Below, one piece after another: positions 11,884 through 23,821 of a stretch of DNA of 64,000 nucleotides. Under the pieces are notes generated by a model. It was not told the DNA's origin and did no database searches. It saw nothing but the letters and a program-made list of their open reading frames with translations. The translations under genes and the position numbers were made by a program. How positions within the stretch are numbered: position 1 is the stretch's first letter; each line of letters opens with the position of its first letter. The DNA comes from Eimeria necatrix. Its lineage: Eukaryota; Apicomplexa; Conoidasida; Eucoccidiorida; Eimeriidae. The DNA lies in assembly GCF_000499385.1 (NCBI RefSeq), contig NW_013655347.1:82295-146294 (forward strand), given 5' to 3'.

Positions 11884-13577
11884 TCAACTCCATTCACTTT
11901 GGCCAGATTCCTGTGAGTCCTCTGAGGAGGAGCTATTGCTTCTTCCTCTCCCACTGATGTCCTGCAACCCCTCCAGAAAATGCAGAGTAGGCACTGGACC
12001 GCAGGTCAACATAGCCACTTTTATGGTCGCTGAGCCAACAGTGCTGTGTCTTGAAAGCACTTTCAAAAATCGTTCGTGTGTTGTGATCAAAGCGGTGCTT
12101 AGTTGCTCTGCTTTGCATAAACTTTGCAGCAGTATCTTTCCCCTGAGCAGTGCCTCCTCCTCTGATTCCCGAGGAGGCATCTCAGTGGACGTTCCTGAGT
12201 CAACGGTGCTGAGCAGAAGTGCTTCTGCCACGTCAAGTGCTGTCTTGAGGGCTTTTGAACCTTTAGATGGAGGAAGAATATCTGGATACCCGATTGCGAC
12301 GACACTGGAAGCGCTGGAGCCTGCGGCCAGGCCTGCATCCCCCTCGTGGGGCTCTGCAGTCACCCCCGCTGCTGCTGCTTCACCAGATTCTGAAGATGGC
12401 GTGTCGGAGAACAACTCACGAGTTCTTTCAAGAGCATCCCGCAGTTGAGTTTCGCTGTTGGTGTACCACCAAGGTTGTTCCGGAGCCATGGCCCCCGTAT
12501 CAACAACGGTCCTTTCCAATTGTACAGTTTCAAAAAATCGAGTTAGACGCTTCAGCAACTCCTGAAGTTCTGTTCCCACGTCGGCTAAACCCTCTACTCG
12601 TTCACGCACCAGTGGACTAAGCAGCCAGGTCACTCGGGTTCTGGTTGTCTCACTGTAGTGAGGATCTTTGCATGCAATATCTTTGCCCACTATGGCGGTC
12701 GCTTTGCTGGCAGTTTGTATGGCAGCCGTTAGCGGAGAGCTGACGAAAGCGTCAATACAAAATGATGGATGTCTTGTTCCATTTTTGCGTTTTTCGCACT
12801 TTTGCACGTCCTGGACCATTTTCAAAAGCTCTCCATTGAGATCCAGTGCATCGTCCTCAGCTTGGGTGGAAAGTGGGGGATCGATTTCAACGCTTTGGTT
12901 CCTCCGGCTTCCTGAGATTCATCAGGTGCAAATATTAAAAAGCCTGTACATGAATTTAGCACACTTTACTAGTTTCACCTGTTCCAAGCACTGCATCTCT
13001 CTAAACAACTTGTGCTTGTTTCTTCCGCAAATGATTAGGAAGAAAAGAAGGGGGATTTAGGCTTGTTAATATGAAAGATGCTAAAATGCTTACTCATACC
13101 GCAGCAGCCCGCAGACTGCTCTTGTCCTGCAGTGGTCAAGAAAATGAGCAGCTTTGATGGCGCTCCAAAACTGTGCCTTTCGAAAACATGCCAGTCGCAT
13201 ATTTCGCTGGCGAGACGTTTCCATCTTCTTTTATTTGCAATCGTCTGGCCTTTAAAGAGTTTCCGTAGATAGAGCTGGACCGCTGGCCTGCGTCTTCGGT
13301 GGCGGGCTTTGCCTTTGCCTCGCTCTGTAGACTCATTTTCTGGCTCCGCCCCTTCAAGCGCCAGCAGCTGCTCTGTAGAGCCTCCATACGAAACTGATCC
13401 TCTGGGGGGCAGCTTGACGGCCTCAGCAGTCTGTGGAGTCGACGGCCAGCTGAGGTCAATTACAGCAATGGGTAAAGCTAGGCACACCGAAAGAATCCAT
13501 ACAGCTGAAACACGGGCGCCCAGGAGAAGCCAGCGTTTCCCAAGACGCGGGGCAAAAGAAGCCCAAGTTGACTCCAT
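11884..13577 (-). CDS. Histidine-phosphatase-like pseudoenzyme, paralogue 3
   Basis: Exons 13577-13100 and 12911-11884 give about 501 residues. A hydrophobic segment near residues 15-40 follows a Lys/Arg-containing N-terminus (signal anchor). The block that should be RHG reads KLLIFLTTAG, so Arg and His are Thr148 and Thr149. In exon 2 the phosphate-binding Arg of SP[LM]TR is Ala (SPLTAAIQTA). The rest of the fold signature survives: FCIDAFVSSPLT, LVRERVEG, DVGTE, and the second His in ITTHERF. The donor GGTATGAGT and the phase-1 junction are well defined, and both exons are open, so it looks like an intact gene and not a decayed one. Loss of the nucleophile His argues for a non-catalytic, binding or regulatory role. 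Confidence 0.75.
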
Positions 13578-16500
13578 TTTTAGTGCATAACCAGAATTAT
13601 GCAGAACGGAAGATGTCGGGTGTTGCTGCTCTTCAACTTTGGAAGGCTCGAAACAAACACGGCATGCTTTCGCCTTCAGTCACCTCGCGACCACTCCTGT
13701 TCTGTCGTCTGCTCATTAAAATGTCATTTAGAGCCAATCACCTTCAATTAATTACCTGCCCTATGCACCTTTTAATGGCGTTTCCGTGCAGTGAGCCGGG
13801 GTCGCCACGGGTCGATGAGTCCCCTGGTGTCGCGTGACACTGTCGACTGCACACACTAAAAAAATGAACACCAGAGGCGACAATGCTACCACTGAGTACT
13901 GAATTTTTTAATGTGTCTTGAAACCGAAACTGATAAATCCCACAGTGAGCGCCCAGGGAAATGGGCCTCCTGGGGACCGCGGATGGTCACAAGGGTGCGC
14001 CGAAAATGGAGGCTTCACAAGTGAATGGCACTCGTTTTGAAGCATTTAAATAGATGTAAACATTTTCAGCTAGACTAATTAATGCAAAATTAACCGTACT
14101 GTGCCTAGGTATAGTCTTCATTGACACCTTTTAAACAGTTTCAAGCGGAAGGCTGAGCTACACACCCTCGTACTCTGAAAGCGTTCCCACGAGACAGGAG
14201 CCTACCGGGGCAAGACTTAGCCATGAACAACAACTCCATACCCTACGCCGTTATTATGAACATTAAACCCATTAAGGGTTTTAAGGCTTTTGATAGACTT
14301 TCGCCAAAATTTTCGCGGCCCAGAGGGCTTTTCTTGGGGAAAGAGGTAACGGGGAAGACCGAGCAGCAAAATCACTTGCTGCTGTTCACCAAAGGACACC
14401 AAGCTTTGCCTTCTCCGCCCTCTTTATAAATGCAAGAGCCCTCCGCCTACCGAATCACTTAATCCTGAAGCATTTAAGTAGGATGTAGGGGGCGTCGCCC
14501 CAGACAGATGCGAGAAAGCTACAGTCGAAGCAAAACATTCCCGCCGAGCCACTGTTTCGAACCTGTAGCTCCGTATTTGATCATCACGTCTGCACGGTGG
14601 GCTTTGGATGCTCCTAGAGCGTTTTTTTTCTCCACAAAAGTAATTGTTTCAGCTCCAAGAGGCGGAGTGTGGGCGAACTGTTAGTTGTCTCGAGACTTCG
14701 GATTTTACTGAATAAACAGCGCCACAGCCGCGCAAAACAACAAAAACAGATGCTTAAACATTAAATACAGTTCACGAGGCTGCGTTTTTGGCAACTTTCG
14801 AGCATTACGGTCTTTGGATTGCCGCGAACGTGCTCTTGCGCCACCATAGCACACCATGGGACCGTCTGCGCACGCTCGTGCGTACGGAGAAAGCACAACA
14901 CTGAATAACTTGTTTTATTAGATATCGTAGTGCTGGGCATTTGTTTCAATAAGGTCAATGCGTTCAGTAGGCTCCTCTTCGTTTGTGAGTACTAGATTTC
15001 AACCCCTGGAAATGACCGCTGTTCCACAAAAAATGCTTACGGCTTCTCATCTAAGGGTTTTTAGTACTCACATGAGTTTAAGGTTGTTCGAGCACTACAC
15101 TTGTTTCCAGTTGAACTTTAAGAGTGAGAATCGATGTCGGGATAGCCGCGTAAGCTGAACCTTGCAACTCTGTGGTCCACTGGACAGGCACGCACTGAAG
15201 ACTTGGCAGTGTGGTGGGCCCAGGCTCGCGCTCTGCGGAATTTGTTGCAAAAGTTAATGTCAATTGATTCTGGTAATGTTGTGGAGGAGAGTTGTGATAG
15301 ATTGGCTTCAATTGTCACAAACCAAAAGAAGCTTCCGCGGGTACTTACCTAATAAGCAACGGCTTGTGCTACTATTTTTTGACGCTCTAAGAGGGCAATG
15401 CTGCATTACGCTACAATGCGATATAACACAGGAGTCTCGAGCTGCCGTTTCACCCTCCATGTAAATAGATCTAGCAGCAAGACAACTCTGAAGCAGTGTC
15501 GCCAAAAGGACCGAGTAAGCCTATTTTGCCTTTGTCCTAACACCTTCTTTCACCCAATTTGAATAACTGCGCTTTAACTGCTAATTTGCTGGGCAGGTGC
15601 ACTTTAATATGCCTGTTGTTATGCCTGTACCAACTCTGTCCCAAACTGCGACGAAACGAAATGCCGGGAGCCACTGGATGCGCTACTAATGCCACTTACT
15701 GCAGCTACCGCAGTCTAATTTTGAACGCGCATCTGATCTAATATTCTGCAAATCAGCAAAGTTCTAAAAGTGTTGATGGGGCCCAAAAATGATGCTTGCT
15801 GCAGCAAGAGTGGTTCACAGCGGCGTGCACTGCACGTAAGTCGGGTTTTATGTAACTTTGTCTTGCAGAAGTAGAAGGCCAGAAAAGCTGATGGCTGAAT
15901 TATGCGCAACTCAGGCGCTACCCCACGAGCCCCATAAAGGTAAATAATATTATCTGATAGAGCACAGTGAGAGGAAAGAGTAAAACAGCATACGCTTTGT
16001 AGAAGAGATCTTGCAGCTGGCTGTGCGGAGCTGCCCTATGACTTCTTGTTTTTTGCGCATTGTGCAAGCAGCGCAAATGAAGCAAGAATTCGTTTATCAG
16101 CTTCTCATGGCACAGCGCCACCAACTCTGCGTGACTGCAGCGAATTGAAGCACAAGCAGAGATAAAAACTGAAGAATATTAAATGAAGTTGATGTGAGTT
16201 TAAAATAAATCGAAAGAAGCGGGAGTGACAACCTTCGAAGCAGATTTCACGCCTTTACATTCGATCGCAGGTTTGTAGATAAATTCCTCGTCCCTGCTTT
16301 TAATGTGCCTTTAAGTACATGAGTATGCAACAATTTAGAATTCACAATTTAGTCACTAAACAGAGGGGCTTCTTGAGCCGAATCAACGGACCGAGACAAT
16401 GATAAGCCACACAATCAGATTCATGTCCACTGGCACAGCATGTACCAGCAAAGGCAAAACACGCCAGACAAAATCTTACCTCAGTCAAGGAAGCATTTGT

Positions 16501-17309
16501 GGATAGCTTTTTTATGGAAGCACATTATTTAATTTCCATGCTTGCCATCTTGGAAATTGCTGTCCAGGCTCCTTTGCTGCCGAGTCAGGGGCAACTTATA
16601 GAAAACTTGAAGGTATATTGCTAGTTGTTTTGTATGAAGAACTATCTTTCCATCTCAGTAAAGCTATACAGGCGTCATTTGCATCTGTCGATTTAGCATT
16701 TTGTATCCGGTGCAACTAAGTGTGGCGGCTGTAGAGTTCATTGTAGAATAGTCAACTAGCAAAAGACAATTATAGTTTTCCGGTGCTACTTTAGCTCGCC
16801 ATTATCGTCTGCGTAGGAGTTTTTCTGATACACCCCGGTGATCATATGCGACAATGGCTCGGTCCGACTACACCCAGCTTTCCGTGCCTTTTTTTCGCGA
16901 AGCTTTTGGCAAGAAAGAAACCAAAGGCGAGATTCTCGAGGGCGTTTGGGCTTTAAGCAGATGTATGCAATCAAGAGGACGCACGATTGACAACCACAAC
17001 GAAGGAGAAGAAGAATGGGATAAAACAATCAAATTAAAACACTGGGGGGTAGCCCACAAGCATGATAGCTGTCAAGCTACCTGAAAACCCCCCAAAGCTG
17101 TCATTCTCATGGCCTCCTGTTTGAAACACTCAAAAACATTTCTTGCCTCAAAGGAGACCCAAAATATCTTGACTAAAACACATCTAGGTCAAGTCCTTAG
17201 CGTACAGTCAAAGGATGATCAGATGCGGCGGAATGGTCTTTGATTCAACCACGATCTACAAGACTTTCACATTCCCCATAACGCATCGACTCTTCCTCGC
17301 TTCCCACAT
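13578..17309. other. Repeat-poor intergenic region, no gene supported
   Basis: About 3.7 kb between the 5' end of paralogue 3 and the 3' end of paralogue 4. I see only short unrelated frames and no tRNA-like cloverleaf or repeat array. Confidence 0.55.
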
Positions 17310-19073
17310 CTATTCTCTCCAGGCTGGCAGCTGTGATAAATCACCTAAGCTTTGCCGTATCGACTCCAGAGGCGTCTTCGGACTTAATACCGTCAAGCTC
17401 GGCTCTACTCCGCATGATAAAATGGCATATTTCAGCTTTGCTGGCGAGACGCGCTCCCGTAGCAACTTTTCCAGAATCCTCTTGTGAGAGACGAGCAAAA
17501 CCGTATTAAGAGCTTCTGTTTTGCACAGCACGTGTAATATCACCTTCCCTCTAAGCTTTACGAGTTTACCCGACTCCCGATCAGGCCGCTCGGCGTTTGC
17601 TCCCTCGTCATTGCGGTTGTGGAGCGGTCCTTCCACATATTTAATTGTATCTCTGAGTGCCCGTGCTCTTGCAGTTAAAGGTATCACCTCCGGGTCTCCG
17701 ATATGGACTACAGTGCTTTGATCCGCGTTTGTCGCAGTGCTTGCAGCTTCGCCTGCTTCCGTCCCTTCTGCCGCAGCTGTCTCCTCACCTGTAGCCGAAT
17801 ACTTGTCAGACGAAATCTGTCCTGGGGCCCCTAGACGGTTCCTTTGCAAGATGGTCTCCAGCTCACCTTTGGTGTAGGGGGTCCACCAAGCTTCTCCTGC
17901 TGCCATGGTCTCGATATCTATTGCAGTTCTCGCTATTTGCATATTCACGTAAAGCTCGTGGAGGCGAGCAAGTAATTCGTTTAATTCCGTGCCAGTCTCA
18001 TTCGGGCCGGACAATTGTTCACGTAGCATGGGATCAACCAACCACGTAACTCGGCTTTTCTCCACTATATCTTGGTGGGCGCTTTTGCAAGCCATTACTT
18101 TGCCCATCTGTACCGTCGATATACTGGCGGTTTGTAGACCAACAGTCAGGGGAGAGGTGACGAACGCATCAATACAAAAACTCGGAGGCTGCCTTCTATT
18201 AATTCGACTCTCGCATTTGTGGATCTCCTCAAATAGTTCGTCAAACGCTTCATTGACCCGGAATGCCTTTTGTATGTCTTTTCTGGATAGACTTGGATCG
18301 GTGTCAGCAAGCACTTCACTTCCCTGGCGGCGGAACCGGGCTGAAAGAAATCGGACAGAAGCACATTTCTTCGTACCAAAACTAGGGTGGGTATGAACAT
18401 TCATCTCCTGCTACAGAGCTCTATTTTCATCTAGAGGGTGGATAGTGTTGTACTATTTGGCACGACTGATGGTTGCTAGCTTTCCTGTAATCATTCAATT
18501 TGCCGGCCTGAACCTTGGAGAAGACTTACGCATGGTGCAGCAGCCCCCCGTAAGCACTTTTTTATTGAACTCGTTAGCCCCATCCTCATTCGCATCAGGC
18601 AAAAAGATTAAAAGCTTCGATGCAGTCACATGCTTATGCCGGTCTCGCAAGTACCAGTGACAGATCTGAAGGGCCAGATGCCTCTTTCGCCTTCGGGCGC
18701 TCAGCCACCTGCTGGCAAAGACTCTTGCCACTGCGCGTAAAGGTTTAGGGTAACGTGGTTTACTTGGAGGTGTTTTGGGATTCATGTCGGGAAAATTCTC
18801 GAGCTTTTGCTCTTTAACGGGCCCGGCGACCGGCGGTGTACTAGTAGCTGGGTCAAGTTCCTGCAAGTTTTCCACTGAGCCTCCTAATGCCACGGCCCCA
18901 GCGTTGGTGTGCCCTAGACCATGAGCATGCTTCAAAGACAAAGATTTGCAGAAGTCAATAGAGAGAAAGCTAAGGACAATAAAAGTAAAAAGAAACAGGA
19001 ACCTCGCATGGCAGGTGCTCATCAGAAATGAGACGTGCCTTGCTCGCAGCACTGGAATAAACAAACGAAACAT
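17310..19073 (-). CDS. Histidine-phosphatase-like pseudoenzyme, paralogue 4
   Basis: Exons 19073-18530 and 18340-17310 give about 524 residues. A strongly hydrophobic segment (FLFLFTFIVLSFL) lies at about residues 25-40. The catalytic block reads KLLIFLPDAN, so the family Arg-His is Pro159-Asp160. SP[LM]TR has become SPLTVGLQTA, losing the second Arg. LREQLSG, ETGTE and the second His (LLVSHKRI) remain. Splice sites are excellent (C|GTAAGTCT and TTTCTTTCAG), phase 1, at the same place as in paralogues 1-3. It therefore shares the double active-site loss of paralogue 3 and is likely non-catalytic. An upstream start cannot be excluded, but this ATG gives the expected signal-anchor architecture. 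Confidence 0.75.
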
Positions 19074-21280
19074 TGGGGGGAAATTTTATGAAAAGCGGGG
19101 GGGGGAAAAGGATATTATTCTCCTGCTTGTGGGAGTTAAAAACTGCGCAACACTTCGAAGACACACAGGTAAAGGAGGCTTTGTGACCCTTCAAGAGGCC
19201 CGTCAAAAGAAAGATGTTTCATCCAAATTGCCTGCGATAATTTTCCAGGTTTCTTTTTATTTACGCCTCAACGTTTCAACGTTGGCTCCAAAAAGGCAGT
19301 CGAAGGCGGGACTGTCTTCTGCCGTTCAGAACTACTGAAAGCACGGCTCCTTAATGGAGCGCGCTGCCGACGGCAGAAAAAAGTAAAACACTTGCCAAGA
19401 AAGTCTTACTTTTTCAAATGTAGATATAATCTAAACATTTCAAAAGAAGATTTGTGACGAGGGAACACACCGGAGACATCAGTCAAGCCTACTGTGTGCC
19501 TGGAAGCCAGACCGGCGAAATAAACCGATTTGCTTTTTCAGGGCGCATGTGTTCCTTAGTGTTTCTGTTGAAATTTCTTGTTTATCAAACCATTCATTTT
19601 CTTCAATCATACATCAAGTTTTGAAGCTTAAAAATGCATAAATAATATATTAGTCTCTTCAGTTTTGTTACGGTTTGGCCTGTCGACTGCCCGCCACTGA
19701 CGAGCACCCGGCACGCACTCCTGCACAAGACATGAAAACCGCAACGAGGAATTCTCAAACTATCGCTGCCTTTGTTTTATCTTTAAAATTTGGTTGTCGA
19801 ATCACACTAGGGTCACCGAAGTTGAGCAACTTCACCTGAACTGGGGTACGCTGGTTCCCTGTCTGGTCGCTCACGGAGGCTCGGTGCCGCGGCCTTCAGC
19901 GGATTCACCATCTACCTCGAGGAACACCTTAGGAAGTCAAGGAAATATGTGCAACAAGCAACAAATCCATCTTCTAAAGTAGCAAGTGCGTCTATTGCTA
20001 TCATGCGGCTCAGCGTCCAGAGTTCGCAGCTCGATTGAAATGCTATCAGAGAGCACAACGCTGCGCGTAAACAGTATTTCTGAGCAAACAGTGCAAGCAA
20101 GGCCGCGCTTTGTTCAATCTGCTGTGGCATTTACCCCTCAGAGGAGGTATCAAACGTTAATTTTTACCTTAAGGCATGAAAGACAGGCCTGTTGCGGCGC
20201 AGAGTGCCCGGTAAGGTACCTGTTGCAGGTCATTGATGGTCATAGATTTCACCCTTTTCCCCTGCCCTTTGCCAAGCTGTTGCTCCGTACCTCGGCTTTT
20301 TCGGCGCGACTTTGACCTACCCAAATGGAACATGCTGATGGTAAACTTTATTCTGCAAACACGCATTTTGGTTGAACTTTTTGGGCGAAGCTTTCGAGCT
20401 GCAAAAAACTCACTCGCACTCCTCAGTTTACTCAGTCCACATCTTGTGAGGGGGTTGGAGTCAAATGATGGCCACTTTCCACTGCTGTCTTCCTACTGGG
20501 AAGAGGAAGCGCGCCTTCATTGAAGCAGTGCTGTAGACACAGCACTGCTTGAATGAAGACGCATACACTGCTGCTCTATATCACCTTCTCAGCTCTACCT
20601 AAATAACAAATACTTGCCCAATAAACTGTAGCAAAAAAAAACATCCAGTATTTGAGTTGTAGTGCTCATCTGGCTTTATAATGCGGCCACCCCACTGAGG
20701 CTTTCCCTGCTGGGCGCTGAGGGTTGTTCCATTTGGCCACTTGGGAGGGCGGGCTGGGGCAAGACGGCAGCCTCTTTCTCCAAAAGAATGCAAAATAGTA
20801 TTTCATTTTGTGAATTTGGAGGCATATTTCTCAGCATTTCTAGTTCTAAGCACATTCTAATGAGCCCCTCTCAACAAACCACCAGAGCACTCCCTCTAGA
20901 CTTGCAGGCTAGAGTTTCTGCGGCCTCTACTGAAGCGAAGGACCAGCAAAAGCTGCTTCCTGTCCACACCAGAGAATGCAAGTCGTAAGAAAAAGACTGT
21001 ACATGATTTGCACACTGACAGCGGGGCCCCAACCCCACCAGGCGAAGTCTCACTACGAAGACACTCCAGCCTTTCATGTGGCTGCGGGGGGTCATGGGAA
21101 GTTTGCTGTTCAGCAAAGCTTTGGCTTATTTCTGTTCATAAAAGCTTTAGCTTAAGAGGCAGCACGTGTTGAAGACACTTCGGGTGCAGCTAGAGGGCCT
21201 TGACTTCAAACAAAAGGCAGCAGGTTGAGTTGGCAAGAGCAGAGGCAGTTGCTGCTGGCTGGCGCGGCCTGCAGCCGCGG
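19074..21280. other. Intergenic region, no gene supported
   Basis: No convincing exon. A short inverted repeat (GAAGTTG-AG-CAACTTC, about 19,815-19,832) resembles a piece of 5S rRNA superficially but has no further 5S match. Another perfect inverted repeat around a short centre lies at about 20,515-20,560 (CTTCATTGAAGCAGTGCTG and its near complement). Confidence 0.5.
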
Positions 21281-22112
21281 CTATGCAATGTCTTCCGGCC
21301 TGGCAGCAGCAGCCATTGCTGCTTCCCGCGCCTGCTGCTGCTGCTGCTCCTGCTGCTGCTTGTGCGTGACGCGGTCGTACTGGCCGGGCATGCGGAAGGT
21401 GTTGGTGGCGATGGTTTGGGTGTACATACGGCCCACAATGGGGTGGTAGACAACCTGCAGCTTCACCGTCACTTCGCGGCCCCTCAGGCCCCTCCCTTTG
21501 TCTCTAAAATGGTACTTCGCGGGAGTGTTTGGCCAGTCAATCACAGCGACGCCGTCATCCATGATGATGCGGTCAAACACCACCACTTGGTTCGTCGGGT
21601 GCTGCGGCGTCTCGTACTCAGCCACTACAAACAGGTACACCTGCTTCGCGTTCCACTGGAACAAACCCCGCAGATCGGCCTTTATGTCCAAAGACAAAAC
21701 TGCCTGGTCCCCCTGAAACAAGCACAAGCATCAAGTGCAAACAGCGAGAATGTCCTCACCAACAAACGCAAAACAAATGTTAATCAGCGCGGATTCAAAC
21801 AACATAAATAGCTCCCCAAGGGGAGCAGAAACACCAGAGTACTGCACCGGGCCAGCGCATGCAAGTTCCTGCGCAGGCCACTCTGCGAAGCTGCGGCAAA
21901 ATAATTCAGAATTGAATTGATAAACTCTTCTAGGCAATGCTCACGTTCAAGGCGTAGTTGTAACTGAAGCCGTACACGTCTTTCACGGCTATGGATCCCG
22001 ATATGGGGCCCATGAGGAAGTAGGAGGATATGACGTTTCCGATGGCCAGGACACTGAGGCTGACCATAAGTGCGCAGAAAACTGCATTTGCGCGGTTCAA
22101 ATAGCTTTCCAT
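21281..22112 (-). CDS. Signal peptidase complex subunit 3 (SPC3/SPCS3)
   Basis: Exons 22112-21945 and 21712-21281 (phase 0; donor AAC|GTGAGC, acceptor TTGTTTCAG) give about 199 residues. The N-terminus MESYLNRANAVFC is followed by one membrane segment at residues 8-31, and the rest is lumenal. Conserved SPC3 blocks visible are the DIKADLRGLFQWNAKQV strand, the VVAEYET and NQVVVFDRII strands, and VTVKLQVVYHPIVG. The family is the type II membrane subunit of the ER signal peptidase, which cleaves secretory signal peptides. The C-terminus has a Gln/Ala-rich extension (QQQEQQQQQ) not typical of the family. The gene is divergent from SmE with about 0.95 kb between starts. Confidence 0.93.
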
Positions 22113-23057
22113 CTTTGCCGCTGCAAGATTTTTGACTTTAAAATCCCAACAGAGGTGAGTTAAGGCCAAAAAGAGGACCTTTCCGGCTTGTTGCCACCTC
22201 GGCTGTCTACGCCTACACCGCCAGCAGCTCGCGAGCTACGTAAACATTCTTATTCCAGCCCCGTCTCAACAAGCACCAAACATCAGTGAATTTGGAAGAA
22301 AGGAAAAGAACGAAATGCGTAGAAGGCGCAGCCGAACACGTCGCAGAGCCGCTGAGTTCTACGCCCACGCCATTGCAGCTTACACACTGGAGGCCTGCCG
22401 TTTCAGGCACTAGCGGCGCGTGCTGCTAAGAACTTGACTAATGTTCTAGCGTGCGAGTTTCAATAAATCCACTTGAAAACAAATATCAGCCCCTCCCCGT
22501 GTCTGAATATACCCCGGATCGGAAACGCAGCAGGAGCAGCAGCAGCCGGCTCCGCTGGTACGCACCCCACCAGCCCTCGTTGGGAGTGCTCGTGTGGCTT
22601 CCTGACTGGAAAAGGTTGAATTTTCCAATTCCATAAGTCTAATTTACGCGAATTGTAGCAAATTGGAGAGGAATTTTTTGTTTCCTTCGACTCTCCTTCT
22701 CAACCTTTCCTTTCCTGGCCACCCTGTGAATGCCGGTGCATGCGCCGCCTCAGGGAAACCCGCCTACCAATCCTTACGGACTTATTTCCTGAATCTGCTT
22801 CTCTTTTTTGGCGTTGGAGGCTCTTATTCATCTTTTTTGTTTGTTAGGGGAAGCCGGGAGGGGCAGCGCCAACCCTTCAGGCCAGCTTTTCGTGGCGGCT
22901 GCACCACTTGCAGCCAGTTCGGAGTTGCAGAACGCCGGCTCGTGGGCTGAACATTCATCTTTGTCAATTTTTCTAATCTACAGCTTCTGCTGTATCGTTA
23001 AGCAGAAGATCTTCTGGCCGGCGCGCTACCCCGAGCTCTACACTCCTCTTCACGAAA
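22113..23057. other. Divergent promoter region between SPC3 and SmE
   Basis: About 950 bases separating the start codons of two divergent housekeeping genes. No repeat array and no further gene seen; it must carry both promoters and 5' leaders. Confidence 0.5.
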
Positions 23058-23821
23058 ATGACGCACCAAATGAGCAACAAGAAGCTCCAAAAAATTATGA
23101 CTCAGCCGATTGTAAGGCTGCAATACTTTACCACGCGAGTGCCACAACACTCGGGTTGCTGCAGCTCCCTCGAGATCACCCAGGCTGAATTCTGTGGCTC
23201 TTCTCATGTTTTATGTGAAGACTACAGAGTACAATAGAAGGAGAGAGAATGTGCAGGGGCTGTACACTGCATGCACTGTGGGATCCTTGTGGGGACTTGT
23301 GGCTATTTTATGAATTTCTGTTGCCTTCGGCTTCATTCCAAACCTTGTTCTGCTGCCTGCTGCCTCTGCAGAACCTGATTTTCAGGTTTTTCACAAACAA
23401 GAGTCGAGTTCAGCTTTGGCTGTACGAACAGCCGGACTTGCGCATTGAAGGCCGCATTATGGTGAGCCATGAGCTGCTGCTTCACTTCATGTCCACTTAT
23501 GCAGCAAATGTTTGGTCTTTTTCAGATGAACTTTGACATTTCTGAACTTGTAGTAGTAGTATTTCATGGAGATCTAGCCTGCTTTTAAGTGCGGCTGTTT
23601 GCTGCAGAAGTTTTGCTGCTGTGTTGCTGTTACTTTCTGCACTTCTAAGGCCTAGGGTTTAGGGTTTAGGGTTTAGGGTTTGTTTTTTTCAGGGATTTGA
23701 TGAATACATGAATATGGTTTTGGACGACGCGGAGGAAATTCACCTCAAGAAGAACACCCGAGTGTTCGTCGGCAGGATTCTGCTGAAGGGAGAAAACATT
23801 TCTTTAATTATGAGCACGTAA
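23058..23821 (+). CDS. Small nuclear ribonucleoprotein E (SmE)
   Basis: Three exons, 23058-23111, 23372-23461 and 23693-23821, encode 90 residues, the usual SmE length. Exon 1 ends in IMTQPI. Exon 2 begins NLIFRF and contains the Sm1 segment [15 protein letters not shown]. Exon 3 contains [16 protein letters not shown] and the Sm2 segment [13 protein letters not shown]. All junctions are phase 0 with good donors (ATT|GTAAGG, ATG|GTGAGC). SmE is one of seven Sm proteins that form the ring on U1, U2, U4 and U5 snRNAs in the spliceosome. Intron 2 carries four TTTAGGG units close to the acceptor. Confidence 0.96.
23651..23681. repeat. Telomere-like TTTAGGG repeat in SmE intron 2
   Basis: CCTAGGGTTTAGGGTTTAGGGTTTAGGGTTT sits about 12 bases upstream of the intron 2 acceptor, effectively forming part of the pyrimidine-rich region of that intron. 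It lies inside the otherwise repeat-poor segment. Confidence 0.85.

Noticed and set aside
19795..19900. Possible 5S rRNA gene or relic (TCACCGAAGTTGAGCAACTTC)
   Set aside because: Only a short box-A-like segment matches in impression; flanking 5S regions and a terminator are not recognisable.
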